A stretch of DNA of 64,000 nt from Owenia fusiformis. Taxonomy: Eukaryota; Annelida; Polychaeta; Sabellida; Oweniidae. The notes under the pieces are model-generated. The model was given only the letters and a program-made list of their open reading frames with translations, ran no database searches and was not told the origin of the DNA. The translations under genes and the position numbers were made by a program. How positions within the stretch are numbered: the stretch's first letter is position 1; each line of letters opens with the position of its first letter. The stretch lies in assembly GCA_903813345.2 (NCBI GenBank), contig CAIIXF020000003.1:16756931-16820930 (forward strand), written 5' to 3'. This document shows, in pieces, positions 22,520 through 33,600 of this stretch.

Positions 22520-25500
22520 TAAATTAAGGTAGTGCAAACCTAAAGGATTTAAACTGATGAAGAGAAAAATAGACTAATAAATATATTTCACTCATATAAA
22601 AAGGGTGAATTAAGGTATTCCAAACCTAGAAGACTTAAAAGCTGACTGATGAAGAGAAAATTAGACTAATAAATACATTTCCCTCATAGAAAAAGGGTGA
22701 ATTAAGTTAGTGCAAACCTAAAAGACTTAAAGGCTGACTGATGAAGAGAAAAATAGACTAATAAATACATTTCACCCATACAAAAAATATGAATTAAGGT
22801 AGTGCAAACCTAAAAGACTAAGGCTGACTGATGAAGAGAAAAATAGACTAATAAATATATTTCACTCGTATAAAAAGGGTGAATTAAGGTAGTGCAAACC
22901 TTAAAGACTTAAAGGCTGACTGGTGAAGAGAAAATTAGACTAATAAATACATTTCCCTCATAGAAAAAGGGTGAATTAAGGTAGTGCAAACCTAAAAGAC
23001 TTAGGCTGACTGATGAAGAGAAAAATAGACTAATAAATACATTTCACCCATACAAAAAAGATGAATTAAGGTAGTGCAAACCTAAAAGACTAAGGCTGAC
23101 TGATGAAGAGAAAAAAAGATTAATAAATACATTTCACTAATATAAAAAATATGAATTTAGGTAGTGCAAACCTTAAAGACTTCGGATTACGCAGACTATT
23201 GAAGAGAAAAATAGCCTAATAAATACATTCCACTACAAACAAACATGAATTAAGGTAGTGCAAATCTAAAAGACTTAGGCTTAGGCTGACTGATGAAGAG
23301 AAAAATAGACAAATAAATCCATTTCACTCATATAAAAAGGTTGAATTACATGAATTAAGGTCATGCAAACCTAAAAGACTTAGGCAGACTGTTGAAGAGA
23401 CTCATGAATACATTTCACTCGTTTAAAAAGGGTGAATTAAGGTAGTGCAAACCTAAAAGACTTAGGCTGGCTGATGAAGAGGCAAATAGACAAATAAATA
23501 CATTTCACTCGTATAAAAAGAGTGAATTAAGGTAGTGCAAACCTAAAAGACTTAGGCTTAGGCAGACTGTTAATTGAAGAGAAAAATAGACTCATAAATT
23601 CATTTCACTCGTATAAAAAGGGTATATTAAGGTAGTGCAAACTTAAAAGACTTAGGCAGACTGATGACGAGAAGAATAGACTAATAAATGCATTTCACTT
23701 ATATAAAAAGGTTGAATTAAGGTATTGCAAACCTAAAAGACTTAGGCTGACTGATGGAGAGAAAAATAGACTAATAAATGCATCTCACTCATATAAAAAG
23801 GTTGAATTAAGGTAGTGCAAACCTAAAAGACTTAGGCAGACTGATGGAGAGAAAAATAGACTAATAAATGCATCTCACTCATATAAAAAGGTTGAATTAA
23901 GGTAGTGCAAACCTTAAAGACTTAGGCTTAGGCAGACTGTTGAAGAGAAAAATAGACTCATAAATACATTTCACTCGTATAAAAAGGGTGAATTAAGGTA
24001 GTGCAAACCTAAAAGACTTAGGCAGACTGATGAAGAGAAAAATAGATTAGTAAATGCATTTTACTCATATAAAAAGGTTGGATTAAGGTCATGCAAACCT
24101 AAGAGACTTAGGCTTAGGCAGACTGTTGAAGAGAAAAATAGACTCATAAATACATTTCACTCGTTTAAAAAGGGTGAAATAAGGTAGCACAAACCTAAAA
24201 GACTTAGGCTTAGGCTGACAGTTGAAGAGAAAAATAGACAAATAAAAACATTTCACTCATATAAAAAGAGTGAATTAAGGTAGTGCAAACCTAAAAGACT
24301 TAGGCTGACTGATGAAGAGAAAAATAGACTAATAATTACATTTTACTCATATAAAAAAGATGAATTAATGTAGTGCAAACCTAAAAGACTTAGGCTTAGG
24401 CAGACTGTTGAAGAGACTCATAAAGACATTTTACTCATATAAAAATGGTGAATTATGGTAGTGCAAACCTAAAAGACTTAGGCTTACGCAGACTGTAGAA
24501 GAGAAAAATAGACTCATAAATACATTTCACTCATATAAAAAGGGTGAATTAGGTAGTGCAAACCTAAAAGACTTAGGCTTAGGCAGACTATTGAAGAGAA
24601 AAAAAGACTAATAAAATAATATATCTCAATCATATAAAAAGGGTGAATTAAGGTAGTGCAAACCTAAAGACTTAGGCTTAGGCAGACTGTTAATTGAAAA
24701 GAAAAATAGACTCATGAATACTGAATACATTTCACTCGTATAAAAAGGGTGAATTAAGGTATTGCAAACCTAAAAGACTTAGGCAGACTGATGAAGAGAA
24801 AAATAGACTAATAAATGCATTTCACTCATATAAAAAGGGTGAATTAAGGTAGTGCAAACCTAAAAGACGAAGGCTGACTTATGAAGAGAAAAATAGACTA
24901 ATAAATACATTTCACTCATGTAAAAAACATAAATTAAGGTAGTGCAAACCTTAAAGACTTAAGATGACTGATGAAGAGAAAAATAGACTAATAAAAACAT
25001 TTCACTCATATAAAAAGAGTGAATTAAGGTAGTGCAAACCTAAAAGACTTAGGCTGACTGTTGAAGAGAAAAATAGACAAATAAAAACATTTCACTCATA
25101 TAAAAAGAGTGAATTAAGGTAGTGAAAACCTAAAAGACTTAGGCTGACTGTTGAAGAGAAAAATAGACTAATAAATACATTTCACTCATGTAAAAAACAT
25201 AAATAAAGGTAGTGCAAACCTTAAAGACTTAAGATGACTGATGAAGAGAAAAATAGACTAATAAATACATTTCACTCATACAAAAAGATGAATTAAGGAG
25301 TGCAAACCTAAAAGACTTAGGCTTAGGCAGACTGTTGAAGAGAAAAATAGATTAATAAATACATTTCACTCATATAAAGAGGTTAAATTAACATAATGAA
25401 TACCTAAATGACTCAGGCTGACTGTTGAAGAGAAAAATAGACAAATAAAAACATTTCACTCATATAAAAAGAGTGGATTAAGGTAGTGCAAACCTAAAAG

Positions 25501-26390
25501 ACTTAGGCTGACTGTTGAAGAGAAAAATAGACAAATAAAAAAAAATTCACTCATATAAAAAGAGTGAATTAAGGTAGTGCAAACCTAAAAGACTTAGGCT
25601 GACTGATGAAGAGAAAAATAGACCAATAAATACATTTTACTCATATAAAAAAGATGAATTAAGGCAGTGCAAACCTAAAATACCTAGGCTTAGGCAGACT
25701 GTTGAAGAGAAAAATAGACTCATAAATACATTCATAAATACTAAAAGACTTAGGCTGACTGATGAAGAGAAAAACAGGCTAATAAATACATTTTACTTAT
25801 ATAAAAAGGGTGAATTAATATATTTCACTCATAAAAAATAGACTAATAAATACATTTCACTCATATAAAAAGGGTGAATTAAGGTAGTGCAAACCTAAAA
25901 GACTTAGGCTTAGGCTGACTGTTGAAGAGAAAATGAGGCAAATAAATACATTTCACTCATGTAAAAAAAACATGGATTAAGGTAGTGCAAGCCTAAAAGA
26001 CCAAGGCTGGCTAATGAAGAGAAAAATAGACTAATAAATACATTTCACACATATAAAAAGGGTGAATTAAGGTAGTGCAAACCTAAAAGACATAGGCTGA
26101 CTTATGAAGAGAAAAATAGACTAATAAATACATTTCACTCATGTAAAAAACATAAATTAAGGTAGTGCAAACCTTAAAGACTTAAGATGACTGATGAAGA
26201 GAAAAATAGACTAATAAATACATTTCACTCATACAAAAAGATGAATTAAGGAGTGCAAACCTAAAAGACTTAGGCTTAGGCAGACTGTTGAAGAGAAAAA
26301 TAGACTAATAAATACATTTCACTCATATAAAGAGGTTAAATTAACATAATGAATACCTAAATGACTCAGGCTGACTGTTGATACTTAAGG
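22520..26390. repeat. Tandem array, unit of about 85-92 bp, about 44 copies
   Basis: The unit core is 'ttaaggtagtgcaaacct', 'aaaagacttaggctgactg', 'gaagagaaaaatagactaat', 'acatttcactcatataaaaa'. Higher-order variants (with an extra 'ggctta', or with 'catgtaaaaaacataaatt') are interspersed, indicating local block duplications. One block at about 24830-25420 is repeated near 26040-26390. There is no coding potential. Confidence 0.9.
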
Positions 26391-26689
26391 AATAAAGAAT
26401 CATGTATCACTCTATATTGGAAATATAAAAGCATGAGTGTATGAACTAACCCATCTTCATAATGCACGAAGGTTTACCCATTTAAAGGGTGAATTAAAGT
26501 AATCAATACCTATAAAAATAAATATGTTTGCATAAAAACAATAAGCACAGTGCAGGATAATACATACGCACGGGTAGGCCAAATGATTATCACTCACCTT
26601 ATAACAGATAATAAATACTGTGAAATACTAATGAAATCACGCAGTAACTATGGGGAATCATTGTTAACACATATTTTCAACTGTAATAT
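26391..26689. other. Transition between arrays
   Basis: Contains degenerate units ('gggtgaattaaagtaatcaa') of the left array and unique AT-rich DNA. No gene was seen. Confidence 0.5.
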
Positions 26690-27275
26690 ATACAGATATG
26701 TACACAAACTACATGTCTGGTAAGAAGAGTTGAAACTTACTGATATGTGAAGACAAGGAGCATCTTACATTCTTACACATATTTTCAACTCTCATCACTG
26801 GACACATTAAACACTGTGAAATTCTTGTGAAACCATGTACTATATACAGTAACTATGATGGGGAATCAACTTACAATCACAATGAAACTGATAACTATAT
26901 TATATAGTACTGTAATATATACAGATATGTACATGAACGACATGTCCAGTAAGAAGAGTTGAAACTTACTAACATGTGAAGACAAGGAGCATCTTACACA
27001 TATTTTCAACTCTCATCACTGGACACATTAAACACTGTGAAATTCTTGTGAAACCATGTACTATATACGGTAACTATGATGGGGAATCAACTTACAATCA
27101 CAATGAAACTGATAACTATATTATATAGTACTGTAATATATACAGATATGTACATGAACGACATGTCCAGTAAGAAGAGTTGAAACTTACTAACATGTGA
27201 AGACAAGGAGCATCTTACACATATTTTCAACTCTTATCACTGGACAGATTGCACATTAAACTGTAAAACACTGGG
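26690..27275. repeat. Tandem array, about 221-229 bp unit, about 2.6 copies
   Basis: The unit carries 'taagaagagttgaaacttac', 'tgtgaagacaaggagcatct', 'ttttcaactct' and 'tgatggggaatcaacttaca'. Copies start near 26712, 26941 and 27162. A piece ('gtgaagacaaggagcatctt') recurs at 30578-30606 just beyond the stop codon of the giant ORF, tying this array to that element. Confidence 0.85.
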
Positions 27276-28054
27276 AAATCCTAAACCATGGCTAAAATGT
27301 ACTATCAAGCATTTCAGGTTGATAGAAAATAATTATTTACATACATCTACAACTACAGTATGAAACGCAGACTAGTTGCTGTGCGCTCACTAAAGTTGTA
27401 ACTCTTTAGATTTATATATTTATACATTACATTTATACATTATACATATGTGGTAAATGTAACTAAATGTAAGTAAATGATAAGAAATAAGACCAGACTA
27501 TTAAGGTAAATGTAACTAAATGACTTAAAGGGACCCAACACCATGGTCACATGATCAGTCGTGTGGAGGTAAGCTCCCAGTTGAAATAAAATCACTGTCC
27601 TCCTTTGGTTTCTGTGAAAAGTAGCTAATACCCTCATGTATTGGTCAGTTTGTGTGTCACACGACTAATCCCCACCATATGCTTCATTCAACATATTTTA
27701 TGCTATTGAGCTGCATATATAAACAGTACTTTGCAACTAAGGTCATACAGTATACTAACCCCTTGCAAATTGTAATTTATTGAATTCACAGTAAACCCAT
27801 CAATTTTTAAGAAAACAAAGAATATTGTTCTCATGGATCTATTATTTATGTTAGACTAACTATGAAAATATAAATATGAAATAATATGTTAGCTTGAAGT
27901 CATATATAAGATGAAAATATATGTTCATGCATTTGCATTTTTCCAAAGGGAATATTCCCATGTAAGTAAATACAGGTGCAATATATAATTTATATGTATA
28001 TCTATGTCATCTGTCTATACATGCGCGTATAGCCTAGTGTAACATGTGAACAAG

Positions 28055-28130
28055 ATGGTTCTTGAAAGAAATGAGCGTGGCAGATTTGCTAAAATGCCAC
28101 ATACACCACAAAAGCAAGACCAATTTGAAA
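28055..28130 (+). CDS. Candidate first coding exon, gene unknown
   Basis: ATG followed by 25 codons (MVLERNERGRFAKMPHT and on), ending in a strong donor (GAAA then GTAAGTTC). The basic RGRFAK-type start is a style I associate with DNA-binding or transposon proteins, which is inference only. No downstream plus-strand exons were identified. It could belong to the surrounding repeat-rich element. Confidence 0.3.
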
Positions 28131-28578
28131 GTAAGTTCATTATTCTCAAGGGTACACTTCAAGTGAAAGCTACATTGCTACAAGGCGGCCTATCATTCTG
28201 AGACAAATGTATTATCCAACGATTGTGATTTTCGAAGCTAAAATATGATATCTTGAGCAGATGGAAATACATTCCCATGAGATATGTATATTTATTCCAT
28301 AGTTAGCATGATATTCATAGGATAACATGTGAAAATAAAAACGGTATTTTTGTAATCAGTGGTAAAATATGATATTTTTGACAAATTTTCACTTAACCAT
28401 AACATACGGTTTTTTAGCCATGACATACGACGTCGTATGCGATGGTTTATGGATTTTTGCTACTTCAGACTCAAAACGAGGCTAAGTGTCAACATCGCCG
28501 GATCGTTTGGAAATTCGAATTAAATAACTTAATTTCCGACGATTCTGATGATGACTTTAACTATGGAATAAAAAGAAC

Positions 28579-28712
28579 ATCCTATGATTTACTCGTGATA
28601 TGATTTTAATCCACTCATGGATATTGATATCTGCTCTCTCTCGCTACGCTCACTCGTGCAGATATCATATCCATTCGTGGATAAAAATCATATCACTCAT
28701 AAATCATAGGAT
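28579..28712. mobile_element. Foldback (hairpin) element
   Basis: 134 bp, nearly a complete palindrome: 'atcctatgattta..tgatatgatttt' on the left mirrors 'aaaatcatatcactcataaatcatagga' on the right. A short loop region contains 'ctctctctcgctacgctcac'. No ORF is present. It is likely a MITE. Confidence 0.65.
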
Positions 28713-29299
28713 ATCCTCTATATAGTCAAAAGTGATAACTATTTATTGAGTGTAATGAAATGTATCCTTCGCTAACTGCTTTTGTTTGAGATAATTATCA
28801 TGAAATGTTTTTAAATCAATTTTTATGTGTGTCATTGATCCTAATCCACCCTGTAGTCTGGTGTTTGTAGAGCATTGCGACTCGTACAACTTATTCTCAC
28901 AAATATCAAACCTCATTTACTAATTAATTTTTTGTGTGAATATGAAGAGTCCAAGCATTGCTTTTTTATGTTTATTGTATAGCTATATTTAGCCTTGATA
29001 TCCATGATTTTTTAAAACAAAATCTCACCGTTAGATTTCGGGCTATTCATGTTTACTCATTTGTCTAATTGGAAAACAATGCAAATCTCTGAAATTCTAA
29101 GACGGTGAAAAATCATTAAAAAATACACAGATTCAGAATCCGGCAAGCATTTTCCCTTATTCCTCTCCGTTAAGAAGTTTTGCAAGGTGTTGGATTCCTT
29201 TAAGTTGATAAGAAGTAAGACCAGAGACTGGAATTTAAGATAACCCACTATTAAGAACTGGCTAAGATAAATTAAAAGTAATGAATAAGGCAAGAAATG

Positions 29300-30115
29300 A
29301 TTGAAGAAATACTACTAGTTACAAGTGGCTAAGATAAAATAATAAGTACCTAAATGACTTAAGTTTGTAAGGAATAAGGCAAGAAATAATTGAAGAAAAT
29401 CCACTATTTAGAAGTGGTTAAGATGAAGTAATGATTACCTAAATGACTTAGGTTTGTAAGGAATAAGGCAAGAAATAATTGAAGAAAATCCACTATTAAG
29501 AAGTGGTTAAGATGAAGTAATGATTACCTAAATGACTTAGGTTTGTAAGGAATAAGACAAAATGTTGAAGAAAATCCACTATTTAGAAGTGGTTAAGATG
29601 AAGTAATGGGTACCGAAATGACATAGGTTTGTAAGAAATAAGACAAAATTATTGAGGAAAATCCACTATTAAGAAGTGGTTAAGATAAAGTGATGATTAC
29701 CAAAATGACCTAGGTTTGTAAGGAATAAGACAAAATGATTGAAAAAAATCAGGCAAACATATAGGCCTATATGTTATATATACTATTGAGAACCTAAATG
29801 ACTTAGGTTTGTAAGGAATAAGGCAAGAAATAATTGAAGAAATCAACTATTTTAAGGCAAGAAATTATTGAAGAAAATCCACTATTAAGAAGTGGTTAAG
29901 ATGAAGTAATGATTACCTAAATGACTTAGGTTTGTAAGGAATAAGACAAAATGATTGAAGAAAATCCACTATTAAGAAGTGGTTAAGATGAAGTAATGAT
30001 TATCTAAATGACTTAAGTTTGTAAGGAATAAGAAAAAATGATTGAAGAAAATCGACTATTCAGAAGTGGCTAAGATAAAATAATGAGTACCTAAAATGAC
30101 TTAGGTCACAAACAA
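29300..30115. repeat. Tandem array, unit of about 85-90 bp, about 9 copies
   Basis: The unit contains 'acctaaatgacttaggtttg', 'taaggaataagacaaaatga', 'ttgaagaaaatccactatta' and 'agaagtggttaagatgaagt'. The first half resembles the 'cctaaaagacttaggctgac..gaagagaaaa' core of the array at 22.5-26.4 kb, so the two arrays probably share an origin. Confidence 0.85.
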
Positions 30116-30535
30116 ACTAAGAAATGTATATCCTCATCTAAGCTGCTGTCTTCTGGTCATTTATATCACCCTAAAACAAACTTAGTAATGTATATCCTCA
30201 TCTAAGCTGCTGTCTTCTGGTCATTTATATCACCTTAAAACAAACTTTGTAATGTATATCCTCATCTAAGCTGCTGTCTTCTGGTCATTTATATCACCCT
30301 AAAACAAACTTAGTAATGTATATCCTCATCTAAGCTGCTGTCTTCTGGTCATTTATATCACCCTAAAACAAACTAAGTAATGTATATCCTCATCTAAGCT
30401 GCTGTCTTCTGGTCATTTATATCACCCTAAAACAAACTTAGTAATGTATATCCTCATCTAAGCTGCTGTCTTCTGGTCATTTATATCACCCTAAAACAAA
30501 CTTAGTAATGTATATCCTCATCTAAGCTGCTGAAC
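30107..30535. repeat. Tandem array, 63-64-bp unit, about 7 near-identical copies
   Basis: The unit contains 'gtaatgtatatcctcatcta', 'agctgctgtcttctggtcat' and 'ttatatcaccctaaaacaaac'. The copies are almost identical, so amplification was recent. The array ends about 110 bp from the stop codon of the giant ORF. Confidence 0.9.
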
Positions 30536-30576
30536 ATATTTACATTTTTTGTACATAATATACAAATATTAAAATA

Positions 30577-30609
30577 TGTGAAGACAAGGAGCATCTTACA
30601 CATATGTTC
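30577..30609. repeat. Segment shared by the giant ORF 3' flank and the 221-bp array
   Basis: 'tatgtgaagacaaggagcat' continuing 'cttacacatat' is found here and in each unit of the array at 26690-27275. It lies 40-70 bp beyond the stop codon, in the presumed 3' UTR of the giant gene. Confidence 0.75.
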
Positions 30610-30645
30610 ATATTTTTAAATACATCTATTGGTTACATTCATCAA

Positions 30646-33600
30646 TCATTGCTTGAACCTTTTTGAACCCTGTCCAAATTGCATTTCAGGAGAATGTGGA
30701 TGCTTCTTGTTTTGTGATGTTTGATTAAAAGACTGCCAGAAAAGCTCTTTAAGTTCAGCAAGGGTTTGGTTAGATGGATATTTAAGACCATTCATATTCA
30801 TATAGGCTTTTATATTAGATATTTTGACATTAGTGTCAGATATGTTCAATGTTGTTTGGTGGTATTCAAGCTCAGTCTGGATTAATGTGTCAATGACATT
30901 TGGTTTTACAGATTCATCAAATATCTCAAAGCACATCATGTAAAGATTATTCTTAATGGTAAACTGTGCATGTTGGCCAGTATAGTTAGCCCTTCCATTT
31001 GATTTAATGCCATCATGAGAATACCATCCAGATTTAAGACTATTTTCTTGGTTAATGAATGGACATACCTCAACATAGAAGTGTGATCCGGTATAATATA
31101 TTATTGATGTTAATGCATACATTTTGTTTCGAATATATACAAAATATGGCAATTTCATTTCAAACATATTTTCTCTGATGCTTTGATTGTCAAATAAAAC
31201 AGTAAACATTAGAGGCTGGTTTTGTATTGTAATTTTACAATGGGGAATGATATCAAGATTATTTTCCCTACGACAAGAGAGGCAGCGATAATCAGGTGAA
31301 AGCTTCATTTCATGAGAACACTTCTGTTCAATGGTTTTTCTCAGGTCAATGGAAACATCATCTAATTTAGACATGTGTTCATATTCAAAGTCATGCATAG
31401 ATATTGTAATGAGAGCTTCAGTGTTGCGTATTCTGGAATCAAAGTGAGATGGGTCCCTTGGACAACGCTTTTCTAATTTGAATTGTAAGGCCAATTGGGA
31501 TTGTTCAGCAGGAGTTAACAATCTATGAAATATTGACCACTCTGCAACAACACTTCCGGTTTGTCCAAGTCCAAAATATTCTGATGCATTATCCGATGTT
31601 GACAGCAACCAATTCCAAAAGATCATCTTGCTTGCATGAAACTTGCCTTGCAATTTAAAGTCTAAACATTTAAACATTGTTTCTAAGGGTTTACTGAAAT
31701 GCACTTGTCCTATGAGTCTTTTGATAATTTCAGATTTTCTGCCAAAGATATTTAGAGTTCCTTCAAGTATGGAGTCAATGTGACAACTGTTGGTTACACC
31801 ATCTGAGCCCCACCTAAAGGATTGATAATGTGTATGATATATTTTAGGTACGTATGCAGGTTTTCGTTGCTTTTTTGTTTTTGGTACATCATACTCTCCC
31901 TGTACAATTTTGATGATTTCTGGATCAATTTTATCCCTCAATGAATCGCATCTTGTCAAAAGAAGGGCAGATTGAGCTAAGAATTTTGATTGTTGATGAA
32001 GAGTAGCAGGGATATTTGGCATTTCATTTTGTAAAACGCAAGATATGTGAAATTGTCTCAAGTAGATGAGGAGTTGGTTAACGTAATTTTCATTATATTC
32101 TATCTTGAAAATGTTTGTACCGACTGGTGTCCAGACAACAAAATGACATTCTTTAGCGCCACTTACTTTCATTTCTAGCATAACTTGGGGTATGTAGTAA
32201 GTAGGGATTTCTGAATAAGGGAATGGTTTTCCATTTTTCCATGGGCATTTCATTTCTATCACTATTTTTGTTCCATCTTCCAAGGTAACGAGACCATCAG
32301 GAGTGACCCCTAACCATATCCTACCCTCAGAACTGGTGTGTATGTATGTGCTTACCTCTTGAAATTTTGCATTTTTGAAGTGTGTTTCAAGATAATTGAG
32401 ATAGGTCACAGTTGCATAACGCTCACAAATTTTCCCCCAACGCATAGCAGAGTTTGAATCAATTTCTTTCCATGTACTGTTGTCAATGTGAAATTCTTTG
32501 ATTAAATTATAGTATTCTTTACGAGCAGTTGATCCATGCATGCCAAGACAGGTGGCTGCCATGCTGCCATTGATTTTACCCTTACGTAAGTCTAGCCATG
32601 CTTTTGACCCTTGTTTGATGCTACCAGTGTATTTAATGAAGCTCGAAAAGGATTCCAATACTTTAGATTTCAATGCATCAAGTAGTCCTATTACAGATTT
32701 CTTGGAATATGATTCAAAATCCTTGGAAAAATTGTGTTTTTTCTGTTTTTGGGAATTTTTCGATTTCTTTAAAGGGCATGTTTTATAATTGTGACCTTTC
32801 GTCTGACATCTGGTACAGGTTTGCTTTTTTAGCCATTCTGGATTTATAGGTGCTGTACATTGTCTTGCCCAATGACCAAAGTTCCGACAGTTAAAGCACT
32901 GATCACTAGATGATGGAATATTTAATTTTGGCTCATTTCCGCTGTAGGATTTCAAGTATTGCCTAATTGCACTATGATCGTTTTCACTGGGACAAAGATT
33001 GTCTTTCCGAATATAATACAAACATCTTTGTTTGAGAAACCTTTTGATGACATGACCAAATACAAATGCAGTATCAGTTGAATCTAATGATGGGTATTCC
33101 AATGCATTCAGTAACCTGTACCATGCTTGCCTTGTTTTTACATCACTATGATAGAAATTTAGAGCTGATAAAAGTACATCAGGCTTCCAAAAACCAGTGC
33201 AGAAAAATTGATTTCTTAAGTTTGAATCAATTTCAACCAAAAATTGTTGTACATTTGGCCAATTTCTGACCTGTTTCAGTGTGTTTGTAAGACGCTGAGC
33301 ACCTGTCATCAAAACATGAGGAGTATTTAGTTCTATATAAGCTGTAATTTCTTTAAATTGCTTTTTCAGAACTTTGCGGTCCCTGCCTGACATACCTGAC
33401 ATAGAGAGTAAGAGGGGAGAATCACTGGGAAGTTGTCCATCGCCAATATTCTCATATGATAAAGAATCATCTTGCCAATTAGCAGTGCTATGAAAAAGGT
33501 CTGTTTCATCCTTGCCATTTTTTGATCTTCTCTTGAGAGGAACTTTGGCTAAATTAGGCAAGTTCAGTGCATTATATGAACCTACAGTGTCATTGATGTC

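Larger units (their letters stand above)
27276..29299. other. Unique-sequence island between arrays
   Basis: AT-rich. It holds a candidate plus-strand first exon (28055-28130), a 16-bp perfect palindrome (28424-28439, CATACGACGTCGTATG) and a foldback element (28579-28712). No other gene was seen. Confidence 0.5.
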
